A DNA stretch of 64,000 bases from Brachyspira hampsonii 30446 (GCF_000316195.1 NZ_JH994111.1:1268532-1332531); one strand, 5' to 3'. Shown: positions 8,973 through 18,035, numbered from the stretch's first letter. Notes: generated from the sequence alone by a model not told the origin. Translations and numbers: made by a program.

Positions 8973-10247
8973 ATGAACAAAATAAAAATATTATACAAAA
9001 AATATTCATATTATATTAACTATGCTTTATTAGTATTAATAAACGGTATTGCAAGTGTATTAAATTATGTATCTTCAATATATGTCAATAGAAGTTTATC
9101 AATATCGGATTTTGCTCATTATAATGGTATTACAAATATATATTCTATAATAGTTTTAACAGTTTCAAGCTTTAGTTATTATATAATGCATAATTATAAA
9201 GATGATGAAGATGCATATACTTATTGGGCTTACGGATACACTATTGCAATTATAATATCTGTTCTTTATATATTATCTATACCATTAATTAATATACTTT
9301 TTAATATAAATAGTTATAGCTCTCTTTTAATTATGTCTATTGCAATATTTGCTACTATACTATTTATAGTTTCTCAATCTATATTAAGAATTAATAATTA
9401 TATAGGCTATGATTATACTGCAAATCTAATAGCAGCATTCATATCAAAAATAGTTTTACTAGTTTATTTCATCATAACAGGTCTTACTTTAGAAAAAGCA
9501 GTTATCACTGTAACAGCATTTGCTTTACTATATTTTATTATAAATATAATAGAATTAAAAAAACTTAATCTCCCCTACTTTACAATATTAAATAAAATAA
9601 AAACATATTTCTCAAAGCAAAAAATTTATATATTCTTTAGTTATATAATTCATATAGCTATAATAAATTTTATATTTAATTGGATATCATTAAGCGATGT
9701 GTTAATGGCTAATAGATATTTAGATAAAACAAGTGCAGGATACTACTCTACTATATCATTAATAATAAAAATGTTTTTTTATATAGGAACTCCAATAGCT
9801 TCAGTTATGTTTTCTTATATTTTAATAGCCAAAAAAGATAATAATAAAAACAAAGAAACAAAAATACTCTATTATTCTATTGCACTTTTTATATTTGCTT
9901 CTATTTGTCTGTCAGCGTTTTTAATTGTATTTGCAAAACAAATAGTATTAATACAATTTACAAACAGATATGAAGCTATTATTCCATTGATTCCTCAGGC
10001 AGTAATTTTTGGATTTTCTTTAGGCTTTACAGTCATTGCATTTAACTATGGGCTTGCTTATAAATTATTTACCCCATTTTACGGATACTTAATTATATTT
10101 GCTTATGTATATTTTTCATTAAGAAATGGGCTTAGAACTTTTGAAAATTTCATGTTAATAATGAAAATATTTTTTATAGCTTTGCTTATATACAATATTC
10201 TAATCATATTAATACATAGAATAATATTAGGAACTAATGAAAAATAA
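8973..10247 (+). CDS. Polytopic membrane protein, polysaccharide flippase-like
   Basis: A 424-residue, almost wholly hydrophobic protein with about 12 predicted membrane segments and short polar loops. The N-terminus (ALLVLINGIASVLNYVSSIY followed by VNRSLSISDFAHYNGITNI) resembles the opening of Wzx/MurJ/MATE-fold polysaccharide transporters, where two helices are joined by a short loop ending in a phrase like LS.SDFA.YN. The central LSDVLMANRYLDKTSAGYYS is close to the L-x-D-x-x-x-A-x-x-x-L-x-x-x-x-A-G-x-Y pattern of that superfamily. It probably moves a lipid-linked glycan across the inner membrane; the substrate is unknown. It sits 31 bases behind the GldG-like gene. Confidence 0.7.
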   Translation: MNKIKILYKKYSYYINYALLVLINGIASVLNYVSSIYVNRSLSISDFAHYNGITNIYSIIVLTVSSFSYYIMHNYKDDEDAYTYWAYGYTIAIIISVLYILSIPLINILFNINSYSSLLIMSIAIFATILFIVSQSILRINNYIGYDYTANLIAAFISKIVLLVYFIITGLTLEKAVITVTAFALLYFIINIIELKKLNLPYFTILNKIKTYFSKQKIYIFFSYIIHIAIINFIFNWISLSDVLMANRYLDKTSAGYYSTISLIIKMFFYIGTPIASVMFSYILIAKKDNNKNKETKILYYSIALFIFASICLSAFLIVFAKQIVLIQFTNRYEAIIPLIPQAVIFGFSLGFTVIAFNYGLAYKLFTPFYGYLIIFAYVYFSLRNGLRTFENFMLIMKIFFIALLIYNILIILIHRIILGTNEK

Positions 10248-10293
10248 AAATAGTAATTAAAAAATATTATAAAGTTAGTTATAAAAATTATTT

Positions 10294-11038
10294 TTAGAAT
10301 CTACCGCCTTTTTCATAAATCAACTTAGTTATTTTACTGTTATTTTTAGTTATTGCATAATAGACTTGTTTCAAAACTACTTGACAAGATTGTATATTAA
10401 ATTTTTATAATTTATCAATTATAAAAATAATGTTTTACATGTTGTATAAAATATAGTCTTAGTATATAAATATGCAGTCTTTTTGCTTCTCGCCGCAGGC
10501 GGGCTGTGCCTGGGTCACCAAAAGAAGTGGGGGTGTGGGGGCTAGTCCCCACAAAATTATAAAAAATTAGTTTTGAAACAAGTCTAATATAATGCTGTGT
10601 TTCCATCTTTATCTTTAGCATTAAGATCGGTTCCAGCTTCTATCAATTATACTCCATTTTCATTTAATGATATTTTGGTATTTACATCAGCTTTTTTTCT
10701 ATAAAGATTTTGGATATTTCTGCTCTATTATACATTATAGAATGTATTAGAGCGGTAAATCCAGACTTGTCTTTTACATTGATATTAGCACATTTTTCTA
10801 TGAGTATTTTAGATATTTCATCTTGTTTATAAATGATATAAAACATTAATGGGGTTAGACCATCTTCTATTCTGGCACTTATATCAACTTTTTTATCATT
10901 TATAAGCTATAAAACCACTTCAGTATCACCAGCTACTATATACGATAATAATTGTGCTGCATTTTCAGCTTTTCCAGAATATAAAGCATTAAAACTAAAT
11001 AAAGTATACAGTACTACCATTAATACAATTTTTTTCAT
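10294..11038 (-). pseudogene. Ankyrin-repeat secreted protein, broken by stops, frameshift and a MITE-like insertion
   Basis: The start ATG at 11038 has AGAGG eight bases upstream and opens a signal peptide (MKKIVLMVVLYTLFSFNALY) followed by ankyrin-type repeats. Lesions: codon 44 is an in-frame TAG (10907-10909); the run of seven T on the plus strand at 10692-10698 breaks the frame after FIEK; a further TAA lies in the next segment (NENGV-stop-LIEAG). After DGNTALY the frame runs into the 228-bp element at 10360-10587, and beyond it continues as AITKNNSKITKLIYEKGGRF to a stop at 10294-10296. The downstream piece completes the interrupted ankyrin repeat, so one ancestral gene is clear. Intact relatives probably exist elsewhere in such genomes. 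Confidence 0.8.
10360..10587. mobile_element. MITE-like element copy A (228 bp) with 19-bp perfect terminal inverted repeats
   Basis: TAGACTTGTTTCAAAACTA at 10361-10379 is repeated as its exact reverse complement at 10568-10586. One more base at each end and a TA on both flanks restore the ankyrin reading frame, suggesting TA target duplication as in IS630/mariner-type elements. The core contains a GC-rich segment (10488-10552) ending in a hairpin TGTGGGG-GCTAGT-CCCCACA. It shares several blocks with copy B at 49824-50081 read in reverse: ACTTGACAA near one end, TGTTTTACATGTTGTATAAA, ATGCAGT and a GGGG...CCCC hairpin. It encodes no transposase. Confidence 0.8.
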
Positions 11039-11220
11039 ATAAACCTCTTTAATAAAAATATTTTATATATGATACATTAATTATATTATTTTGTAAATAT
11101 AAATATTTTATTATAGATGATAAAAAGAATTATTATATATTTTAATATAATTATATTGTAAATTATTATATTATTAATATATGTTTTTAGTGAATATATT
11201 TAAATAATTAATAAAAATAA

Positions 11221-11263
11221 ATATAAAATAAAAGCTGATAACTGCAATAATCAGTCATCAGCT
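11221..11263 (-). terminator. Terminator of the cNMP-binding regulator operon
   Basis: The hairpin AGCTGATAACTG / CAGTCATCAGCT (11233-11263, 7-nt loop, one mismatch) is followed on the minus strand by an AT-rich run with several T (11221-11232). It lies 24 bases beyond the stop of the Crp-like gene. The remaining sequence from here to the ankyrin pseudogene start is AT-rich and shows nothing else I can name. Confidence 0.75.
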
Positions 11264-11286
11264 AACTTATTTAAAATTATTTACTA

Positions 11287-11922
11287 TTATGATTTCTTTC
11301 TCTTTAAATCGATTTGTCTTTGAATCTCTTTTAAGTTTTTAACATAAATTGTATTAGTTCTAATATCTATTTTACCTGTTTTTACCAATGTATTTAAAAC
11401 TTTCTGTACTTCAACCACCTTTACACCGCACCAATTAGCTATATCATTTATAGTGGCATTCAATTCCTGAGGCTCATAATAATGATCTCTAGGTATATTC
11501 TGAAGTTCTGCTAGAAGTAAAAGACAGTCATATACTCTCAAATCAGTTTCATTTAACTGAAGTATTAAAAGTCTTCTTTTGGCATCAAATATTCTTTTAG
11601 CAAAAGTCTTTGACAGCTTCAAAGCCATAACTGTATTGTTAGCCAATATATTTTGGAAATTTTCTTTTCTTAATTCCAAAAGCACTGTAGGCTCATTTGC
11701 TATAGCTGATGCACTTCTTGTGGTATCTTCTAATATAGCCATTTCTCCGAAAAATTCACCGGGATAAACTATGTCTAATAATTTTTCAACATCTTTTATA
11801 ACTTTGGTAATTTTTACAGATCCGCTTTGAACTAAATAGAATTTATCTCCTCTTTCATATTCCAGAAATATAACATCGTCAGTATTGTATTTTTTTGTAT
11901 GAGAACTTAAATTATTATCCAT
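11287..11922 (-). CDS. Crp/Fnr-family transcriptional regulator
   Basis: A 211-residue protein with an N-terminal cyclic-nucleotide-binding beta-roll (about residues 15-125) including FLVQSGSVKI-like YLVQSGSVKITKV and the phosphate-binding-cassette-like GEFFGEMAILEDTTRSASAIA, which keeps the G-E-x-x-x-x-L-x-x-x-x-R-S-A-S/T-A pattern. A dimerisation helix follows, then a C-terminal winged helix (about 145-205: INDIANWCGVKVVEVQKVLNTL). The R-S-A pattern is compatible with cyclic nucleotide binding, but the ligand is not proved. It is the downstream partner of a cNMP-binding/TPR gene 30 bases away, which suggests that both respond to the same signal. Confidence 0.85.
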   Translation of the reverse strand: MDNNLSSHTKKYNTDDVIFLEYERGDKFYLVQSGSVKITKVIKDVEKLLDIVYPGEFFGEMAILEDTTRSASAIANEPTVLLELRKENFQNILANNTVMALKLSKTFAKRIFDAKRRLLILQLNETDLRVYDCLLLLAELQNIPRDHYYEPQELNATINDIANWCGVKVVEVQKVLNTLVKTGKIDIRTNTIYVKNLKEIQRQIDLKRKKS

Positions 11923-11952
11923 ATTTGTTCCTTACTTTCTTTTTATATAAAA

Positions 11953-12939
11953 TTACAGTCTTGAAATACTTGCATTTGCTTCTTTTGAGAAATTATCCAT
12001 AGGAGGCATTGAAATAACTTTTTGATAATATGCTTTTGCTTTAGTTTTATTTCCGCTGCCCTCACAGCTCTTAGCTAAAAATAGTATAGCCTCTTTAACA
12101 TTTGAAGATTTAGGATATTTTTTTATCGCTGATAATAATACAGTTGAAGCATTATCATACTTATTTATATTATAATAGCATTTACCCATATAAAATATAG
12201 AATTCTCAGCAACAGCAGTATCAGGGCTTTTAATTAAATTATTAAATGCTTTTAATGAATTAATATAATCATTATTGTTATATAATTCAACAGCCTTATT
12301 ATATGCAGGATCATTAATTGCTGCTTTAGCCTGAGTTTTAGGAGCTGAAACAGGAGCATTTGAAACAGGCGGTGCTATATCGCTATCATCTGTAATATCT
12401 AATTCTTCTTTACATTCTTCAATTTTTTCTTTTACAGTATTATAAAAAGCAGAATCTTCATCAGCATATTGTATATATCTTTTATAAGCATAAAGGGCAT
12501 TTCTATACTTTTTATTTTTAAAGTAAAACTCCCCTATTCCGTATAATCCCTCTAAAGGATCCTGACCTTCCTCACTTATATCATTTTCTACAAGTTCTCT
12601 TACTCTTTTATTAATTCTTCTAAGCTGATTTGAAAATACCTTTAACATTTTTATTATTATAGGTTTATTCTTTTCAATCAAACTTTCAAATTCTTCATAA
12701 GTAATGATAATAACAACACAATCGGTTAAGCACTGAACAGTATCTTCCTGCGGATAAGTACCTAGTATACTTTTTACCCCAAAAAACTCTCCTATATTAA
12801 TAAGCTCCCTAGTTTCATATCCTGTTTCTTCCGATAAAAATATACTTTGAGCCTGACCTTGTTTTAATATATAAACTCTATCTGAGGTATCGCCTGTGAA
12901 ATATACTATGGAACCTGCTTTATATACTCTTGTTTGCAT
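11953..12939 (-). CDS. Cyclic-nucleotide-binding domain fused to TPR repeats
   Basis: A 328-residue protein. Residues 1-115 form a cNMP-binding beta-roll (VYKAGSIVYFTGDTSDRVYI, then INIGEFFGVKSILGTYPQED), but the second half of the binding cassette is divergent: the R-S-A-T/S stretch of true cAMP binders is replaced by QEDTVQCLT. A linker with Pro/Ala follows at about 180-205, then two to three TPR-like helical hairpins (DPAYNKAVELYNNNDYINSL, ENSIFYMGKCYYNINKYDNA, LFLAKSCEGSGNKTKAKAYY). There is no helix-turn-helix, so it is not a DNA-binding regulator by itself. The TPRs suggest protein-protein contacts. First gene of a pair with the Crp-like regulator. Confidence 0.8.
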   Translation of the reverse strand: MQTRVYKAGSIVYFTGDTSDRVYILKQGQAQSIFLSEETGYETRELINIGEFFGVKSILGTYPQEDTVQCLTDCVVIIITYEEFESLIEKNKPIIIKMLKVFSNQLRRINKRVRELVENDISEEGQDPLEGLYGIGEFYFKNKKYRNALYAYKRYIQYADEDSAFYNTVKEKIEECKEELDITDDSDIAPPVSNAPVSAPKTQAKAAINDPAYNKAVELYNNNDYINSLKAFNNLIKSPDTAVAENSIFYMGKCYYNINKYDNASTVLLSAIKKYPKSSNVKEAILFLAKSCEGSGNKTKAKAYYQKVISMPPMDNFSKEANASISRL

Positions 12940-13052
12940 TAAATTTTTTCCTTAACTAATAATTTAATTATATCTAAAGTTTTTTAGAATAAAAAAAGAT
13001 TATTTTATTATATTATTCTATCACTTATAATACTTTTTTCAAGTTATTTTTT

Positions 13053-13640
13053 TCATTTTCTTAGTTTATTTATCATATCTATAGTTTCAATATCAATGTC
13101 TTTAGATCTTGTATTTAGTTCATCTATTATAATTTTTATCTCCTCATCTGATATATTTTGCCCAAATTTAGCTTTTGCAGTAATATTTTTAATTTTTATA
13201 ACGCCTACAAGCATATTTTTTTGTGCATAATCAAATATTTTATTGTCTATAGATAAATTATTATTATTGGGTTCATATTTTCTTACTATTTTGTATAAAA
13301 TTTCTTTTCTTCTTGATATATCATCTATAGTTTGAAATTCACCTTCTATAAAAACTGAAAAGAAAAACTGTGTCGGTATCATTTTACCATTTAAAAATTC
13401 AGATGGTATATATGAATATGGTTTTGAAGCACTAAAAGATACTTTAGGATTATTTTTCAAAATTTCATATTTCCTTCCAGCCATAGCTCCATGAAAATAT
13501 ATTTCATAATTTTCATAGCAAAAACTTATAGGTACAGCATAAGGTATATTATCAGGTAAAGCCATAACTCCGAATTCTATACTATTAAGCATATTATATA
13601 TTTCTTCTCTGTCTTCAAATATAAAATCTTTTCTTCTCAT
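13053..13640 (-). CDS. Pyridoxamine 5'-phosphate oxidase-fold flavoprotein, Nim-like
   Basis: A 195-residue protein beginning MRRKDFIFEDREEIYNML, then FGVMALPDNIPYAVPISFCY and IYFHGAMAGRKYEILKNNPK. This order (RR.D.....EI..L, PY.VP..F.Y, I.FHGA..G.K, NP.V.F) is that of the NimA-like branch of the PNPOx split-barrel superfamily, whose members bind FMN; some reduce nitroimidazoles, most have no assigned role. A C-terminal extension of about 55 residues contains AKAKFGQNISDEE. It is a single gene in its own interval. A role in nitroimidazole resistance cannot be inferred from this sequence. Confidence 0.8.
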   Translation of the reverse strand: MRRKDFIFEDREEIYNMLNSIEFGVMALPDNIPYAVPISFCYENYEIYFHGAMAGRKYEILKNNPKVSFSASKPYSYIPSEFLNGKMIPTQFFFSVFIEGEFQTIDDISRRKEILYKIVRKYEPNNNNLSIDNKIFDYAQKNMLVGVIKIKNITAKAKFGQNISDEEIKIIIDELNTRSKDIDIETIDMINKLRK

Positions 13641-13772
13641 ACACCAAATATAACTATTTAAATTGTATTATAGTTGTAGACTAAATTAATAATTTTTATT
13701 ATAATATATATAACGGTTTATTATATTTTTTCTTTATAAATTAATTATTTAAATTATTTGGAGTTACTTGAT

Positions 13773-15665
13773 ATGAAAATAGCTGTTTCTCAATTAGAAA
13801 TAATACCATCTATGCCTTGTGATAATGCAGCAAGAATAATAAGTTTTATAAGTAAAGCAAAAAAAGAAAATGCAGATATGGTAATATTTCCAGAATTATG
13901 TGTTTCAGGATATATGATTGGGGATATGTGGGAAAGTGAGTCATTTATAAGAGAATGTGAGGAACTTGGAAAAGAAATAATAAAATCTTCAAATGGAATA
14001 TATGTAATTTTTGGAAATGTTGCATCTGATAAAAATAAAAAGAATTTTGACGGAAGACTTAGAAAATATAATGCCATGTTTGTATCTAAAGACGGCAAAT
14101 TAATACATAATAATACTACTGAATATCCTTTTATAATAAAATCTTTGCTTCCTAATTATAAAGAATTTGAAGATCCTAGACATTTTTTTAGTTTAAAGGA
14201 TTTAGCTTTTGAAAACAATAAAGATATAAAAGAATATTTAAAGCCATTAGATATAGAATGTAATGGAGAAAAAATAAAATTAGGTTTGACTATATGTGAA
14301 GATGCATGGAGTAAGAATTATTTATTTTCACCTATGGACATTATAAATTCCAATAATGATGTAGATTTATTTATTAATATATCAAGTTCTCCATATACTT
14401 TGGTAAAAGACATTAAAAGACATAGCATGTACGGAGAAATAGCAAGTAAACATAATACTCCTCTTATATATGTTAATAATGTAGGAATACAAAATAATGG
14501 TAAAACAGTATATACATTTGATGGCAGAAGTTCTATTTACGATAATAAAGGCAATTTATTATTAACAGGAAAAAGATACGAAGAAGATTTATACTTCATT
14601 GATATTGATGTAAAAAATAAATCATTTGGTAAATCCATAGAAATAAAGGAAGAAAATGAATACAAATTAATATATGATACTGTTATTTACGGAATTAGAA
14701 AATTTATGAAATCTATTGGAATTAACAAAGTAGTTATAGGTGTATCAGGAGGTATTGATTCTGCCTTATCATCTGCAATGTATGTAAATGCAATAGGAAA
14801 AGATAATGTTCTTTTAGTGAATATGCCTAGTAAATTTAATTCTGATACAACTAAAAATCTTGCTAAAAGCTTATCTGATAATTTAGGCTGTGCTTATATG
14901 GTGGTTCCTATACAGGAGTCTGTAGATTATACTGTCAAACAATTAGAAAGCTCCCCTATTATAAAAGACGGAAAAGAAGATCATTTAAAAGTATCATCAT
15001 TTGTTATAGAAAATATACAGGCAAGAGACAGATCCTCAAGAGTATTATCTGCTATAGCTGCTAGTTTTGACGGTGTATTTACATGCAATGCCAATAAAAC
15101 TGAAACTATGGTAGGATATTCAACTATGTATGGAGACGGAGCAGGATTTTTTGCATGTTTAGCAGATTTATGGAAGTATCAGATATACGGTCTGGCTAAT
15201 TATGTTAACAAAGAAGTATTTAAAAAGGAAATTATACCTGAAGGCACTATAAATATTGTACCTAGTGCGGAACTTTCAACTGCTCAGGCTGTTGATGAAG
15301 GCAAGGGCGATCCAATAAAATATGATTATCATGATTATTTGTTTAAATTTTTAATGGAATCTTGGAACAGGGCAATATTGGAAGATATACTAGAATTTTA
15401 TATATCAGGAAAGCTGGAGGAAAAAATAGGATGCCAAAAAGGAATATTAAAAAAATATTTTAATAGCGGAGCAGACTTTGTAGATGATTTAGAAAGATGG
15501 TGGAAGCAATATATGGGTATGGCTATCTCTAAGAGAATACAGGCTCCTCCAATACTTGCAGTAAGCAGAAGAACTTTTGGATTTGGTAACAGAGAATCAC
15601 AAAATAGGATTTATTACACTTCCAAATATCTATACCTGAAAAATAAAATTTTTGAACAATATTAA
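13773..15665 (+). CDS. nadE: Glutamine-dependent NAD+ synthetase
   Basis: A 630-residue two-domain enzyme making NAD+ from deamido-NAD+, ATP and glutamine. Residues 1-275 are a nitrilase-type glutaminase domain with the catalytic Glu in MVIFPELCVSGY and the catalytic Cys in LGLTICEDAW. Residues about 310-630 are the ammonia-dependent synthetase domain with the ATP-pyrophosphatase loop VSGGIDSALS and later STMYGDGAGFFACLADLWK. The ATG at 13773 has GGAG nine bases upstream (13760-13763), which is better than the in-frame TTG at 13758 that lies within that ribosome-binding site. It stands alone between two intergenic gaps. Confidence 0.95.
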   Translation: MKIAVSQLEIIPSMPCDNAARIISFISKAKKENADMVIFPELCVSGYMIGDMWESESFIRECEELGKEIIKSSNGIYVIFGNVASDKNKKNFDGRLRKYNAMFVSKDGKLIHNNTTEYPFIIKSLLPNYKEFEDPRHFFSLKDLAFENNKDIKEYLKPLDIECNGEKIKLGLTICEDAWSKNYLFSPMDIINSNNDVDLFINISSSPYTLVKDIKRHSMYGEIASKHNTPLIYVNNVGIQNNGKTVYTFDGRSSIYDNKGNLLLTGKRYEEDLYFIDIDVKNKSFGKSIEIKEENEYKLIYDTVIYGIRKFMKSIGINKVVIGVSGGIDSALSSAMYVNAIGKDNVLLVNMPSKFNSDTTKNLAKSLSDNLGCAYMVVPIQESVDYTVKQLESSPIIKDGKEDHLKVSSFVIENIQARDRSSRVLSAIAASFDGVFTCNANKTETMVGYSTMYGDGAGFFACLADLWKYQIYGLANYVNKEVFKKEIIPEGTINIVPSAELSTAQAVDEGKGDPIKYDYHDYLFKFLMESWNRAILEDILEFYISGKLEEKIGCQKGILKKYFNSGADFVDDLERWWKQYMGMAISKRIQAPPILAVSRRTFGFGNRESQNRIYYTSKYLYLKNKIFEQY

Positions 15666-15721
15666 AAAGCTTTAATTAAATATAATTTTACTGTAAAATT
15701 ATTGTGTAATTAAAATTTTAC

Positions 15722-15750
15722 TTGCAAAAAGCAATAATAAATGTTATATT
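15722..15750 (+). promoter_or_regulatory. Putative promoter of the chemotaxis operon
   Basis: TTGCAA at 15722-15727 and TATATT at 15745-15750 with a 17-base spacer, 47 bases before the GTG start of the first gene. No other strong promoter is seen between the operon genes, which are spaced by 8 to 62 bases. Confidence 0.45.
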
Positions 15751-15796
15751 TATATTGTAATATATAATTTTTTAGAATGTTAGGAAATAATGTAAA

Positions 15797-17728
15797 GTGG
15801 CAGCAACTAGTATTATAGACAATAATATAAAGCAGGATATCCTTGACTATTCTGCAATATTAGAAACAACCGTAAAAGATATTAACTCTTTTCTTGAAGA
15901 AGTAGGAAGAGTATATAGTTTTATAGGTGAAAAGTTTCCTATGATAGAACAGGAAATGAAAAATGAAAATGAAAAAGCTAATAATTTGCTTTCATATTTT
16001 ACTAACAAAGAAAAAGGTGAAAAAAACTTTTCAAATGATTTGGACGAAAATCAGGAAGACTTCTTTAGATCATTCGATAGAATGCAGAATTTTATATCAC
16101 AGGATAATGAGCTTTCAGATTCCTTAGTTGAAGATGTAGGCAAAACAAGCAATATTATGGATTCTATAGAACAAATTAGAATGCTTGCTGATCAAATTAA
16201 AGTTTATTCATTGAATGCAATTATTATATCATCTAAATATGGTGCCGGCGGTAAGGCTTTCGGAGAAATATCTAAAAACATAATAAAAATGTCTGAAACA
16301 TCAAATGAACAGGCAGATCAAATGAATAGAATCGGTAAGGAATTATTTGTAAGGTTTGAATCATTTAAAACTGAAATACTAAAAACTAATGAGCTGCAAA
16401 GACAAAATTTCACAATCATGAGAGAACAGCTTGATAAAGAACATAATAACATGGTTAATTCTTTTGCAGTATTTTCTAATGTAATATCAGATATAATATC
16501 AAGAGTCGATAACACTTATGACTTTATATTTGAAGTAATGATGGTTCTTCCTCGTGAGGATATAGTTAGGCAGCAGACTGAACACATAGTTGAATCAATA
16601 AATTCTATAGTTTATGAAAATAGAAATTTTATAGATTATTATGGTTCTCAAGTTGAAACTATGGGTGCTGAAGATTTAGAGAAAACAGAAAATCAGACTT
16701 TAGAGCATAGATTATTAGATTTGCTTACATTTGATGATGTTGTTTTAACTTTAATAATAGAAAATTTCAAATCAATACATGAAGAAATAGATCTTACTAA
16801 CTCAGATATTTATAAAAGTTTAAAAGGATTAAAAGATGCTTTAACTGATATTACATCAGATAGAACCACTATAGTGGAATATATGATAGGCGGAGAAACA
16901 GGTAAATCGGAATTTCCTTTTACAGTTTCTGAATCCCTATTTAATGAATATATGGGCTTTATTAAACTTTATTTAGAAAATTTTAAATTATTTTTAACTA
17001 ATAAATACAGAATATCTGACAGTAATATAGCTATAATAGATTCAATAGAAGAATTAGAAAGTATGTTCTTAGAAACAAAAAATATTGCTAAAACTTTTAA
17101 CTCAATTAACTTTTTAGCTAAAATAGAACTTGAAAAAAATAGTAATATATTTAATAATTCTAAGACTTTTTCTATAGAAAGCGTTGAATCAATAGCTACT
17201 AACATTACAGAAACAGTAGACGGATGTTTGGAGCAGTTCCATAATATTAAATCTGCTATTTTCAGTTCAATCAATAAATTTAAATCAAATATTAATCAGC
17301 AGTCAAGCGAGCATTCTTTTATAGAATCTATGACAGAAAGTGTAAGCAAACGTTTAGATGAGTCAAAATATATCATTAATAATAATATAAAAAGATTAGA
17401 TAGCTATGCTGATGAATTATTTGGACTTATAGATAAAACTTTAGTAGATTTAAGTTCTTTAAGTACATTACTAACTAAAATTAATGAAATAATAGAAATT
17501 TTTAATAGCATGAGAAATGTTATAAGAAATAAAAAAACTGAATATTATCAATCATTAGGTATAGATAATTGGAAAATAGAAAGCGATAAATATTTGGATA
17601 TAGTTAATTCTTATACAATAAAAAAAGAAAGAGCTATTGCTAATAGTATTTTATCTGGAGAAGATGCACCAAATGTCGATATAAGTATAGATGTGGGTGC
17701 CGATAGCGGCGATTTTACTATGTTTTAA
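15797..17728 (+). CDS. Soluble MCP-like coiled-coil protein heading the chemotaxis operon
   Basis: A 643-residue protein with no signal peptide or membrane segment, made almost wholly of long helices. Residues about 124-165 (SIEQIRMLADQIKVYSLNA and the following IIISSKYGAGGKAFGEIS) align by eye with the conserved signalling tip of methyl-accepting chemotaxis proteins, but the usual N-A-A-I-E-A-A-R-A-G-E is changed to N-A-I-I-I-S-S-K-Y-G-A, so CheA/CheW contacts may differ. The rest has no MCP hallmark. The start is GTG with AGGA 11 bases upstream. Its position before STAS, cheY and cheA implies a role in the same pathway, perhaps as a cytoplasmic receptor or scaffold; that is inference. Confidence 0.7.
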   Translation: MAATSIIDNNIKQDILDYSAILETTVKDINSFLEEVGRVYSFIGEKFPMIEQEMKNENEKANNLLSYFTNKEKGEKNFSNDLDENQEDFFRSFDRMQNFISQDNELSDSLVEDVGKTSNIMDSIEQIRMLADQIKVYSLNAIIISSKYGAGGKAFGEISKNIIKMSETSNEQADQMNRIGKELFVRFESFKTEILKTNELQRQNFTIMREQLDKEHNNMVNSFAVFSNVISDIISRVDNTYDFIFEVMMVLPREDIVRQQTEHIVESINSIVYENRNFIDYYGSQVETMGAEDLEKTENQTLEHRLLDLLTFDDVVLTLIIENFKSIHEEIDLTNSDIYKSLKGLKDALTDITSDRTTIVEYMIGGETGKSEFPFTVSESLFNEYMGFIKLYLENFKLFLTNKYRISDSNIAIIDSIEELESMFLETKNIAKTFNSINFLAKIELEKNSNIFNNSKTFSIESVESIATNITETVDGCLEQFHNIKSAIFSSINKFKSNINQQSSEHSFIESMTESVSKRLDESKYIINNNIKRLDSYADELFGLIDKTLVDLSSLSTLLTKINEIIEIFNSMRNVIRNKKTEYYQSLGIDNWKIESDKYLDIVNSYTIKKERAIANSILSGEDAPNVDISIDVGADSGDFTMF

Positions 17729-17752
17729 TAAAAGTAATGGAGGTATTTATTT

Positions 17753-18016
17753 ATGTCAGTTATAGAAATAAGTGATAATCTTAATATACGAACTATGGGT
17801 AAATATTTTAAGAATGTCATAAAAAGTGCTAATTATAACGAAGATATAACTGTAAAATTTAATTGTGAAGGTCCTGCCCATGTGGATTTAGCAGGTTTGC
17901 AAATATTGTATGCTATGAAAAAAGAGCTTGCGAAAAATCAAAAAAACCTTATAGTAGAAGGCATGGATAATTTATTTGTAGAATATTTAAATATAATTAA
18001 CGATAAAAATAATTAA
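17753..18016 (+). CDS. STAS-domain protein
   Basis: An 87-residue single STAS domain. The family's conserved loop appears as HVDLAGLQILYAMKKEL at about residues 43-59. In anti-anti-sigma factors the loop reads D-S-S-G and carries the phosphorylated Ser; here it is D-L-A-G, so regulation by Ser phosphorylation is unlikely. D-x-A-G-x-Q-x-L is the pattern of STAS proteins found near chemotaxis genes in several phyla. A good AGG ribosome-binding site (GGAGG) precedes the ATG by about 9 bases. It lies 24 bases after the MCP-like gene and 19 before cheY. Confidence 0.75.
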   Translation: MSVIEISDNLNIRTMGKYFKNVIKSANYNEDITVKFNCEGPAHVDLAGLQILYAMKKELAKNQKNLIVEGMDNLFVEYLNIINDKNN

Positions 18017-18035
18017 TGATATAAGAGGTTAAAGT

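Noticed and set aside
10415..10621. 68-residue minus-strand ORF
   Set aside because: It lies almost entirely within the MITE-like copy A, has no ribosome-binding site and no conserved pattern.
11039..11220. Possible gene or RNA between the ankyrin pseudogene and the Crp operon
   Set aside because: The stretch is almost pure A and T with no frame, stem or motif that I can support.
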